A stretch of DNA of 64,000 bases from Triops longicaudatus. Its lineage: Eukaryota > Arthropoda > Branchiopoda > Notostraca > Triopsidae. The translations under genes were made by a program, and so were the position numbers. The stretch lies in the NCBI GenBank assembly GCA_022885665.1, contig JAGQDJ010000117.1, forward strand, positions 62,001-126,000, read 5' to 3'. Positions 9,701 through 20,700 of the stretch are shown here, piece after piece. Within the stretch, counting starts at the first letter, position 1; every line of letters begins with the position of its first letter. The notes under the pieces were generated by a model, which was given only the letters and a program-made list of their open reading frames with translations, made no database searches and had not been told where the DNA came from.

Positions 9701-12700
9701 TTTCAACGCGCTGCGTGGCACGTAAGCGGGATTCAGGCTTGCGCTGAGAAGTAGGTGGCGTTAAACGAGATCGTTTTCTAACTGGAGAGTCCCTGTGTCG
9801 ATTTTCAAGAGGTTTGACAGGAGGACTGACATTCAAGGAAATGGAACTGCTTCTTCGCCGCGATTTCCGTGTCGCAGATGATCCCTGATTGGAATTTTTC
9901 TTAATTGTAGGACGGGGACTACTACTACGACTATTTCGCTGTCGGGTATCGCTGGGCGATCTTCCTGCTTTTCTATATTGCCTCAGTTGTACTTGGGGCA
10001 ATATTTTCTCTGGAGATGCTCTGTCGTGCGCCTTGGATTTTTTCAATGCTTTTCTCTCCCTCCTGTCGCAGTTTTCTTCTTTATGAGCTTTTTCTTTGGC
10101 CGCTTTCCTCTTTTTCTCAGATTTGGCTGATCCTGTTTTCTCCACTGGTGCTTCTTCTTTGGGTAATGATTTTTCTTTAATGAAACTGCTGTCTTGCTCA
10201 TTCACTTTGCCTGTGCCAACTCCCAGCACTGGCGATTTCTTAATGGATATCGTCGACCTGAGGGTTGATATCAGCGTTCGCTTTTCCTCTCGGGTCGTAG
10301 AATCTTTCTTTTGCATACCCGGCTCGTGTCGGGGGCTTTTCGTGATAGCTGGTATCATGGCGGGTGGCCAATCGCCCATTACGTCGTTCACGCCTTGCAT
10401 CAAATGATTCACCTGTTGGTCTTGCTGCTCGTTCGGCTCGGCGGGCAGCACTTGCCGCGGTCCCAATGCGAGACTCTCCAGACCTTCGCCCGTCTTCGTT
10501 GACTGCTCGTTCTCAGTCTCAGCTTCAACTTCCTTATCGCGCCGCAACATAGCTTTGATAGCCCGCGCTCGCATTTCCATTTCCAAAATTTCCATAAACG
10601 TCTTCCCTTCCTCGTTTTCCGCCAGTTCACCGGTCGTTTTCTTCTTTTTCGATCTAAGGGGCTCTTCCTTTTCCACGGACTTTCGATTCACAGTTTCCGT
10701 GCGAGTTTCTTCGACGCAGTTCGCGACAGTTCCTATTTGTTCAAATGAAAACTCATGAAAAAAGAGAATTTTGGGGGCATACAACACATATTTCTAAATT
10801 AGCTGCTTCAGCCTACCGGCTTTCAAACGCTCGACCCATAAAAGCCATCTGTGCTTAAGCAACACAGGGGCACCGTTAAGTTAATCCTAAAATCAACAGC
10901 GTCACTCGGCTAAGCCCATTTACCATTCCGTGTCTATTTCGTTTTATTTGTCGTCTCCCCAATTTTTTCCTATTTCTCTTTTTCCCTCGACTGCTTGAAA
11001 TTCTCCCTCCCCACCATTAATTTTCAGCACGGTACACAAGGCCCAGCGCAGAGTTGGGCCGGTCACCCTCCAGTTCAAATCGATAATAAAGACACCCTAT
11101 AAAACCTCATTATCTCCACCTCGTTCTCTTTTCTTTTCCTTTACTTTTCTTCCACTCATGAATTTTAATTTTTTTGGCTCAGGAACCCAAACGCCCCAAA
11201 TTCACGAGTTTCGATGTTCTTTGACATTACCACCATAATAAAACACGTGCTATTTTCTATGCTAAGAGGGAGGAGTAGAAATTTTCAACCTTTCCGGAGG
11301 GGGAGACAAAGTAGTATGGATCTTTTTTTTGCATTACTTATGCATAACAGTGCACATAGGCCGTTACGCACATATGTGTCAAGTAATGTACGCGGGTTAT
11401 TTATCTGTTGGTAATAAAAAAGTAGCATTTTTTGGCTCCCTAAAAATGGGCAAATCTAACTTCAATAGCCCCATGAAAAAATGAAAATAAAAAATACAAT
11501 AGCCCACGCGTCCTTTTTTCCCTTTTTCGGGAAAAACGGGAATAAAAAAAGGTCCTTCTGCTCCGTACGGTACTTTTTTTTTAAGTCTCGTGCCGCAGTG
11601 GCAGCTGCAAACTACAAGACTTGCTCAGCTTAGTTACCGACCTGATATGCACTGTGCTGTTAATGGAAACATTTCAGTTTTGAGGGGAACGAGGGTGAAA
11701 ATTTTTTTGAGGGGAAAAGCGAGGAAACTGAAGTTTTTTTCCCTATAGTGTGCTTATACAACACATCTTGTAGCACAGTATGCTGAAGACCCAGGGACCC
11801 AAGTACTATAAAATCCTGGGGGTGAACTATCAAAGAGGACGCTCTAGCAATTTCGCCACTCAAGCGAAACAGTCACGAGCGCGGAAATGTGTTGAAGAGG
11901 CCGACTGTTGTTCGTGTCCGTACGCCTTCCGTTTTTCTCGGCCATACACGATTTAGACACTCCGATCGAAATCTCCCCCCACCCTTGCTTTGCCACCTCT
12001 AGCGTACATAAATCTACCTCTGTGTCCTCATTGTTCATTCCACAAGCACTTTTTAAGACAAACGACCACGCATGATAGAAGAAATCTCACGTCCCCAACC
12101 ATCAAATACCGTCGTTGGTCCACACGTGCAACTTTTTACGTTGCGCTATAGAAATTTCATAACGAATGGCGCCCATCGTCCATTACTATACTACGAATCG
12201 CCTGATTACAGCTTTTCACGCTTCTCTTCTTTGTTTTAATATACCCCGCTACCCACAAACTTTCGGGCTATATAATGTAATTACAAAAACCAACAGACGG
12301 ACAGAGAACTTGGATTGCTTCAATATGCCTTCCCCCCACCCCGAACGCCCCTATAACCTTTTCAAGGAAGAATCTCCCGTCTTGGGGAGGGTGTAAGAGA
12401 CAAGGGTGGCTCTTTAGTGCGGAAAAAGGTCTTGTTTTTCTATACGGGAACTACTTTTTAAAGCCTTTTCATTACGAGTTTATTCTAGCTGGTTGCTGGG
12501 TCACCGCATGGACTATTTTATTTTTTCTTTCGTTCGTTCCATGTCTGCGTTTACTCCTCTTATTGACAGTGCCAAAGGGGGGCAGGGGAGGCATTGCCGA
12601 GAATGGCGAGAAACTGTTCATCTTCCAAAAAGCGCCCGTGTCCATCTTAGAAAAACAACTATATGGCACATGTTTCCTTGACCAAGTCCCGAACCAAGGC

Positions 12701-14105
12701 GAAATAATTGAATTTCTTAGGAGCAGCGGCGTTCTGACGCTGTTGGCGATGTTGTGCCTTTTGCCTTTCTGGGGAGTTATAGAAGTGGGATTTCGTTATA
12801 GCATTCAGCGACGCCCCCCCAAAGTTGGTTGGTGGCACTAATTTTTTTGTTCGCTTTGTTTCTTTAGGCTCGCAAACAATTTTCCGCTTTTTTTTTCCTG
12901 AGCCTTCCTAAAAAAAGACCTCCTCCAAAAGTTTCATAAGACACCCGTCTATCTCGGCTTTTAGCACCGTGGAAGTGTAGACCGTCTGCAATAATCGCAT
13001 TCGTTGCTAACACAGGGCCACCAACTTTGATTCATTTACGGACGCAGCGACCCCACCCAGGCCATATAACATGGACTTGCGTTTTTCCCAAGGAAATCGA
13101 TGTGATTCTTGTTAGCTTTTTCTTCGCTTTTTCCCCCTTTTTCAAGTATCTGCAAGCGAAAAGTTCGGGCTGGGAAGAATTACAGGCGCCTTTTATCACA
13201 GTCTTATCTCAAGTTTTGGAACAGGAGCTTTGGCTGCCATTTTTCTTTACCTTGGTTCTCTAAGCGAGTTGCCAACTGACTGTCGGGAATTTGAGCCGGC
13301 CGCAATGGACTGCTTTCTTTCCCTGTTATGGAACAAAAATGGGGAAATAAAGAATCTTAGTTTAATTACGTTACGAGAACACATTGCACCGAGCCACTAT
13401 TTGACATAAATACACAAGATAAAGGTCATGCCTGTCAAAATTCGCAAAATCGTTTCCTCGGACATGGTTTCCAGTTGTTCAAGACATTTCGACATCAATT
13501 CTTTCACGGAGAGCTCCTGTAAAATAAACATAGATTGAATCAATACTAAATGCTGTCTTTCTTCGGCGAACTATAACATGGTCTAAGATGCCTAAGGACC
13601 CCCCAGACAATAGACACATGTGAATTTGTCCACGCATACCTACAAAAAGACTTGAAAAGTTGGGCAACGCATACCTTTAGCAGGGGTGGAAGCATGGCTT
13701 GCAGTCTCGCTCCCTTGACAACGTTAAACACCTGTCGTGTCATTTCTTGCCGGTCGTCGATATAGTGACAAATTGGAAACATTTCCTTACTTAGATCCAA
13801 ATCCTCCTTATTATAGAGTCGTGCCTATCAGACAGAAGCAGCGCATTACTCGTCAGTGCCAATACTTACGCGTGTTACGGTACATACAACCACCATGAGA
13901 CACGTTCATTATTAATGACAAGAAATCAGAGTCCCGTCATTGCGCTGGGAGAATTTGAAACTCAAACCTACGACTAATTACAAGCTGCAGTATTAATTAC
14001 CAAGTCCTTTTTGGATTTGCTTTTCTTCTTGGATTTCTTTTTCTTGTCCCTTCTCTCATCAGACCTCGAAGACGACTCCGACGACGATGGCGAACTCGAT
14101 TTCAT
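6769..14105 (-). CDS. CAAP1: CAAP1 homologue with a very long C-terminal extension
   Basis: Human CAAP1 (caspase activity and apoptosis inhibitor 1) is a 361-residue protein that restrains caspase activation. The exons I join are 14105-14001, 13824-13675, 13516-13432, 10732-9698, 8762-7503 and 7424-6769, about 1096 residues. Residues 1-35 are Ser/Lys-rich, as in human. Residues 36-114 match the conserved CAAP1 domain (FPICHYIDDRQEMTRQVFN, LQAMLPPLLK, CLEQLETMSEETILRILT). Residues about 158-178 match the block MEILEMEMRARAIKAML, which in human ends the protein. The rest is extra: an RS/SP-rich region (about 260-460), a long acidic Ser/Glu region, a Trp-containing block DLSWSERWYRNHDVKKVIE (near 977) and a proline run near the end. 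The 2.7-kb intron 13431-10733 needs a GC donor. The 935-bp intron 9697-8763 joins phases exactly. The 78-bp intron 7502-7425 is in frame and stop-free, so it is uncertain. The true start may lie in an exon upstream of 14119. Confidence 0.78.
8763..9697 (-). other. 935-bp intron of the CAAP1-like gene
   Basis: The donor is GTAATATTG and the acceptor TTTCGCAG. The flanking exons share one phase. The intron holds a T11-G10 run (9157-9177) and no coding signal. It follows the RS-rich exon and precedes an exon that opens with RSHSRKF, which fits a continuous RS region. Confidence 0.7.
10733..13431 (-). other. Long (2.7 kb) intron of the CAAP1-like gene, possible GC-AG type
   Basis: No GT donor near the end of exon 3 gives an open join: the nearest in-phase GT would create a TGA. 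A GC donor (ACAG then GCATGA) leaves one base that fits the phase of the acceptor at 10733. Extra exons inside this stretch cannot be ruled out. It contains a strong A/T hairpin (about 11512-11552) and pyrimidine-rich runs, but no convincing gene of its own. Confidence 0.45.
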
Positions 14106-15730
14106 TTCTTCGGTAGCCCTGTTGACAAACGGAAATAGAGTGAAAACAAACACATATAAAAAGGGAATTCATTGTAGAACTTATTCATCTGTAAGCAAGA
14201 GCCCAGACAAGAAAACAACAGAAAAAAAACGCGCTTCTAGCAAAACACGAGAACCCTTACAAGTGGTTGACTCGCCCTCCTAGTTTTGGTTTCGAGTTTT
14301 TGCCCGCGTTCCCCTCTCATCTTTGTACGGCACACTCCCATTCTTTCTAGCCTCTTGTTTGTGTAGTTCGGTGCGGTTCTAAAAGGACTAGGCTATGCAG
14401 CACAAAAGGCCGGAGCCTCGCCCCGACCGAATTGTGCAAAATATGTGTAAATGAGCGATAGGCTTCCGCACGTCGAGACGCGTGGGGGTTTTAGTTGCGA
14501 GTACATAAACAAGCTCTCGCATATGGAGCACCTGGTCTAGATGTGCCATTTTCAAAATCGAGTATTCTATGGGAGGAGCAGATGGTAAAAGTTTCATGTT
14601 CGAGGTGAAGATGGCCAAAAGCATAAAGAAGCATAACATATAAGGGTGCAAAACCCTCGTCAATAATAAAACTGCGTCGTGAGCATTAGCCCTAGCCCCG
14701 GGCCTCGCCACCCTTACATTTTAAGTCTACATTCATAAAGCCTCATAATGCTTCGGAATGATGGGTGAAAACCGAAACTTTTTAACCGAAAATTTCCAGA
14801 CCCTGCATATCCCTTATTTCCTTTGCTTGAATGCAGAAAAAGGGGAAATCCCGTCTACTCTTTACCCTTATCAAAACGTTTCCCTTTTGCACCCCTACAT
14901 ATGCAAGTTTTTAAAATCCCTTCAATTCCGTTAAACCTGAAAGCCTGCATATGGCACGGATACGCCTAAACAGCCCAAAAAAAGGGGTGGGCTGATCAGT
15001 TTCCAGATTTTGGGTAAAAATGTCCTTGTTACCCTCGCAAGCGTTCGCCATGACAATAGCCCGGACGCTGAATGCTTTTCATAGGCAGATTCAAATTCTA
15101 AAAATCACCCTGCTACCCCAGAAGCAAAGCTAAGCAGCTGCTCTCATTTTATTCTCCCTCACTTTTTCGACGTTTTACCCCTCTTTTGAAGGAAAAAAAG
15201 GTAAGAAGAATGGGAACAAAGAAATTATTCATAAAAGCTGCTTATTTCCCTCGTTTGAGCCTTAAAATTTCGACAGAACTTTTTTTCTTTACAAAATGAA
15301 AGAACCCCCTTTTCTTCCCCCCCCCCCCCTAAAATCGAACAAAAGTTTTTCATATATAAAAAAAAACAAAGTGCAATGTAGGAATGGACTTGATTATATT
15401 CGTACGTTGCCGACTTTGACTGAAATTTGAATGATTTTTTTCTTTCGTTTTTCTTCTTAGGAAGATAAAGCCCGTTCGATCCAGGTGCAAACCACAGGTT
15501 TGAATATTCCTTTCTTTTTTACCCCCATGCCTAAGCATTCACGCTACTAGCCCCATACACTAATGACTTTTTGTGCTATAATGACGCTTATCACACATCG
15601 GAATCTTCACTTCGGTTTCTGTGGACCATAAGGCGGTGTTGTTAGGTAGTTGACAGCTGAGGACCCATACTTAACTCTTCATTCGACTATTTCCCCCCTT
15701 TACTCCCGTCGCCGTATTCGGCCGAGTCCG
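14106..15730. other. Region upstream of the CAAP1-like gene
   Basis: This should hold the CAAP1-like promoter. An acceptor-like CAACAG on the minus strand at 14124-14119 suggests an upstream 5' exon that I could not place. There is a 13-C run at 15317-15329. No other gene is seen. Confidence 0.4.
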
Positions 15731-16110
15731 TTAAAAATATAAGTAAACAAAGACAAAACTGACTTGAAAAGTACAGCATTAAGCACAATGATTAAAAAAA
15801 AACTATGAAAATATTAAATAATAACAAGATAGCAAATAAAAGTAATAATACATGGAACAAAATGTAAAACAAATAAGCGAATGAAAATGCAGTAACAAAA
15901 AAATAAACAAGAACAAATAAAACGAAATTATTACACACATAAAATCAATAACCAAGCTAAAAAAAATTATATAACTAAGATCTTAACACTGATTACAATA
16001 CAAAAACAGGAACCAGCAGAGAATCAAGACGACATATGTGAAAGGGGAAAAGTTCAAATTAACCAGAAGAAAAAGTATAATTATAACAAAAATAATGAAA
16101 AGGCGCTCCA
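15731..16110. repeat. A-rich, strand-asymmetric low-complexity block
   Basis: By eye, more than half of the plus strand is A here, with far fewer T, in an irregular pattern of short A runs split by single bases. It is not a simple tandem repeat and has no reading frame. It could be a decayed retroposed A tail or a structural, nucleosome-poor block. Confidence 0.45.
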
Positions 16111-17048
16111 TGCATCTGGTAGTAAAGTAAATCAGAGTTCAGTACCTTAAGAAAACGTAAACAGCCCACTCAAAGACAAGTTCGGTAAACTAATAATTGT
16201 GACAAACGGGGAAAAGGCTCTACGAGACTCCTACCCAGCCGATAAGAAATTGCTTTCGCTTGAAGGCAGTATTGCTGTATTACATAGCTCACAGTATAAT
16301 TCACTATCCTGTCCACTGCCCCACCTACCCACTTTACCCCACACGTATGGACATTTATACACATATGAAAACGAAATACCAAACTTTTAACGTGCGACTG
16401 ACCTTAAGGGGACAAGATATAGTGCTATGCTTTTAAAAGCTCACTCGGGAGTCTTAACATATCATCTTTATTTCGTTTCCTGTCTTTCCTGTCTTTACGC
16501 ATTTTCCACATCGATTTCTTACCACCAGCCTTGTATTACGTCTCCCTCCCCTTAAACTTAAACATAGCGCAATTTTGTTAAGTGAAACATGGTTTCCTGT
16601 TGGTTGGGTCATTACCTAAGAGTGACCTTTTTCCTTCGACCTGTTGCAGATTGCGCATTCTTTCTTCGGCGGGACCGCGCTCAGGTTATCCGAGGGCAAT
16701 ACCACACGCTAGGAATGAGGAAAAGAGCATGCAAGAAGGTGGGCCCCCTGTTTGGTGACCCTTGGCAGCAGTGAAGGCAACAAAAGAATCGCAGTTAATC
16801 ACCTCGAAGCAAATCAAAAACTTGCTGTTTTGCAGAAACAGAAGATTGTCATAGCAACCGGGCATCCCTCTTCCTTCCTTTTTTTTCTCTGAGTGTGCCC
16901 ATCCAGCACTCAACGGAGATACCGACGTCCCAGGACGCTAGCAAAGCAAGTCGAAAGAAGGATGAAGCGCACTGAGGGCGTTTTAAGTCAGAAGGCCTAA
17001 CGACGGACGCTCGATATATACCTGCTCTGTAATAAAAGGGCCACTTTA

Positions 17049-17738
17049 ATGGCCGTTTTTAGTGCTGGAGCCTTCAGCAGACATCAGACAAGGTCCGAAG
17101 CCTTATCCCTTTGGCCTGTCAGTGTAGTTGTAGCTCTCCTCCCCCTTCTGTCATCTTTTCCCGGGGTCCGTTTCGTTTTTAGCAAGCCCAATGCCTTACG
17201 ACGCGCCCGACGCCCTTCTCCCCATGCCCGGCCCGGCAAAACAAAAACGATGGCCAGGAGAAATAAAAGCTGGGTAAAAAAACAGAGAGCAAAACTGAAA
17301 GAGCTACTTAAAATGCCCTTAAAAGCACCGGACGGGAGAGAAAATCGACAGAAGAAGTCATTCGCTGCTGTTTTTATGAAGCAAACCTTATATAATGGGA
17401 ACTCGGCACCTCGGCCGGGCAGGAAGAAAAACGGTTCCGTGCAGAACAAAGATAGGGCTTCTTGGGTACGTCTGTGTGCGTATGTGTGTGTGTGTGTATG
17501 TTTTTATAGGAAATGGCCACTAACTCAATGCAAACAATTGCCAACGATGGCCATATATACTTTGGACCATCTTTCTCGGGCTTCTTTTTTCTTAAAAAAA
17601 AATGTCACATCAATTCACTACATGAAGCGAAACTATTTCACTGTACGATTTTCAATGCGCTTTTCAGGTATATGTTTCTATGTCAGGGGCCACACAACCC
17701 TCAAGTTCACTGGTCAGTACAAGTCGCACGTGCCATAA
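17049..17738 (+). CDS. Unassigned 229-codon open frame, doubtful gene
   Basis: This is the longest uninterrupted frame outside the recognised genes. It starts with ATG GCC. I do not recognise the protein. The N-terminus has a hydrophobic stretch (VSVVVALLPLLSSF), followed by a strongly basic part (MARRNKSWVKKQRAKLKELL) and a short Cys/Val run coded by a TG microsatellite. A TATATA lies only about 35 bp before the ATG, which leaves almost no room for a 5' UTR. The first half overlaps an antisense open frame, so local GC enrichment alone may explain its length. It could be an unspliced lineage-specific gene or chance. Confidence 0.15.
   Translation: MAVFSAGAFSRHQTRSEALSLWPVSVVVALLPLLSSFPGVRFVFSKPNALRRARRPSPHARPGKTKTMARRNKSWVKKQRAKLKELLKMPLKAPDGRENRQKKSFAAVFMKQTLYNGNSAPRPGRKKNGSVQNKDRASWVRLCAYVCVCVCFYRKWPLTQCKQLPTMAIYTLDHLSRASFFLKKNVTSIHYMKRNYFTVRFSMRFSGICFYVRGHTTLKFTGQYKSHVP
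17470..17500. repeat. TG-type microsatellite
   Basis: An imperfect (TG)n tract with a few CG and TA interruptions, about 30 bp long. Confidence 0.7.
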
Positions 17739-20700
17739 ATATTGTACCGCGGAACTTCCCGAAGTTCAAGTGAACTTGGCGATTCGGGTTATAGAAAAGC
17801 CTTCTTACTAGCACTGTTTTACTAGCCATAATACAAACGGGACTGTTTTTTGGCCTTTTTTTTTCTTTATTGTACTTCTAGGGTACACCACAAACCGGAG
17901 AACTCAAAATAATTATACGTTCAGAAAACCATTAGTTAATTAAACAAATATTTATAAATACTCAATAAAACACTTAACACAATTTTAATAAAATTGACGC
18001 TTAACAAACATGTTTACACATTTTAATTTATATGCATATACCCACACTTTGGCTGTGTTTACCACAGACGATTACATTTTTTATTCTCTCTGCCTTTACC
18101 ACTATCATACAAGACCGACAAAAGGCTTGTCTTTTATTCAGTTCAGCTTAACTGACTAACAAAGTTGTAAAAGCTGGCAGACAATGATTCTGGCCTGACG
18201 AATAAAAACGGACTATTAAGGCCCCGCTAAGCAGAACTTCTGCTCTTTATCCAATAAAAGATGGGAACATCATTTCCTTCATGAAGATAGTTATTTTATA
18301 GTGACAGGCATCAGAGGACGAAGTAAGTCAAACCGAAACCCTGAATGGAGGCAAGACACAGTAGGTACATAAAAAAAATTTAAAATTTTAAAGGTGATAC
18401 CATAAAGAGTGGTTGACCCACTCCATTTTTCTTGTTATCCTATTTTTATTTAAAAAAAGTATCGTATTAAAAAATCAGGTCTATTGCACTAGTTTGCTCC
18501 ATAAGCATTGTCTGCGAATAATACAAGTAAAGAAAAATCAACCAATAGTTTTCAAATTTAATTAAAGGTTTTCTTACTAAAAATTCACTTAGTAGCATTA
18601 CGATCGGAATGGTTTCTTAGCTTATTGAAACAATTCTATGGTGTGACCTCTGACAGCTTTCCAGGTTATTTCCCCATAAGAGGTTGTGTATACCAGGACC
18701 TTATTGGTTGTAACTGACTTGAGTGACAAAAATTGCTATGAATTTGGATTACTTCGTTGTATTCCCCACGGAGTTAGTTATTCACGTTTGCTATACAGTA
18801 AATCATGACCATTTCGACACATGCAAGTTTCGCAATAAGTCGATCCTGCGGCGTCACTCACAAAGGTAAATGCCTAAAATGTACCCATGACCTGCGAATT
18901 CTGGGAATGCCAAGTCGAAAATTACCGATAATTGCGGATGCTGCGAGTTCACCAGCCAAGTTTCATCAACTCAAGGTCACCTCAAGCTTTAGCAGAGTAC
19001 ATTAAGGGTCATTTATCTAGAATTACAAATCCCAAAACACCAACGCGAGTCCGCCTTAAAAAAGTTCGAGAGAGAAACCTTTTTCTTTAGCAAGACATAT
19101 AACGGTTTTTATTAAGCAGGGATAAACTTGTCTTTGGAGCCTTGACCTGAGAAAACTCGGAATTAGCGACAAAACTGCGCGACTCAATACAACCGCATGT
19201 AGTTTGTAAGCCGCCAATGGCTGACCCGATTAATATACGCCGCATTTTTATATTCACGTTGTTATTAAAAGTATACCCATTACGGGTGTCTATAGTTCAA
19301 TCCTATTTGGTTGGCACTGTCCACAAAGCATTTTAGCCAGGAACACTTCCTGTGCGAAAAGAAGCTATTTAGTTAAAATATCACTAGCATGTTTTTAGCT
19401 TTCGCTTCAGGAGAAATAAATTTGATAGGTGGAGCTAAACGATAAATTTTGGGAAGAAACGCTTAAAAAGAGCGATGGGTGGGTACGGAGCTAGGCTAAA
19501 GGGTGGGGGGAGGCTTTTTATATAATAGGGGGGCACGATTTGTTTCCCCCGTTTGGGGGAAAAATTCACCATCACCCTGCTTGACAATCCGGCAAAGCAG
19601 TCAGTACCACCGAGAAATGCAGGGAACCCAACAAAAAATGTGATGTGATTGCCCCATACCTGTTCTCAACGCCAGTTGTGTATCAGCTTCAGACACGTGC
19701 TCGTCCCCTTTCCGCTCAGTCCGTGGGTTCAGTGTTTCCACTACGTAATCTACAAGTTCAACGAGACCGTTTAGTTTGGACATGTGCCTATGACGTTAAA
19801 TTTGGTGGAAAGATTGTCCATTCTATTTTGTGTTGTGTTAACACACGAACTACGAACTCGTTAGACACTAAATATCCAGTGACTAAAATAAGACAAGAAC
19901 ATTGGACTGAATTACCCAAAAGTGGATTTCAATCGAGAACATTTCAGATTCTGCTAGACATTATGGATTCAATTACTTAGACATTGTCTCACAGGTAAAA
20001 TAAATTTTTTATCATAGGTATATTTTGTATCAGAACACTGCATAGTTTTTCTCCATGTGCACATTTTATGAAAGAACAATGCAATCTTGCGCAATTTTTT
20101 AACGGACTACCTTGAGTTCAAATGTTTTCTGGAGTGCCAGTGGAAATACATGTGACGTAGCCGGGAAAAAATCGAAAAACTTGGCCTGCAAACTCCGACC
20201 AGGATGCACGTACTAAACGATACTATTGCGACCACATAAAATGATTCGCACTGTTAACTGGTCAGTACACACGGTTGCACAGTTGGGTAGGAGAATTCGG
20301 TTCTAGCAAAATTATCTTTCGAAAATCTGGGACAGACGAAGATGACGACACATCGCAAATGCGACATCGGTCGTTTTTAAAACAAACAAATCTTTTCGAA
20401 AAATCACGAAGCAGCAGAAGAAAAGGTGCGTGTTTCTTTCAGCATAAATACTGAAAATTAGGACAATTTCACGGAAAAGGGCTTTACTTTCAAATCATGG
20501 TGGAATTGAAGATCATGTCTACATTTGCCCCTAGAAAGCGTTAGCATAAATTATCTTAAAATCTGGCCCCGATAGGGTCAAGGGCTGTAAGGTAAACCAC
20601 GCCTGAGCTATAATTATGGCTGATTAAAGGTTTTAGAGCAAAACTTGTCCACGTATTTGCAAAGCAAATGTTAAACTGCACGTAAACGCAACACAATACC

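Noticed and set aside
7758..10758. Plus-strand open frames opposite the CAAP1-like exons
   Set aside because: Shadows of the minus-strand coding sequence, explained by its Ser/Glu-rich codons.
6769..10787. Two separate genes at 10787-9639 and 8727-6769
   Set aside because: The first ends in a good donor and the second begins after a good acceptor with matching phase, and an RS-type sequence continues across the join. The second frame has no ATG at its claimed start.
13861..13960. Extra CAAP1-like exon ending at the good donor GTAAGT (13868)
   Set aside because: In the only useful phase it has a TGA shortly upstream and no acceptor between. Direct joining of 14001 to 13824 keeps phase 0.
19285..19310. 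tRNA-like B-box GTTCAATCC
   Set aside because: No A-box at the right distance and no cloverleaf could be folded by eye.
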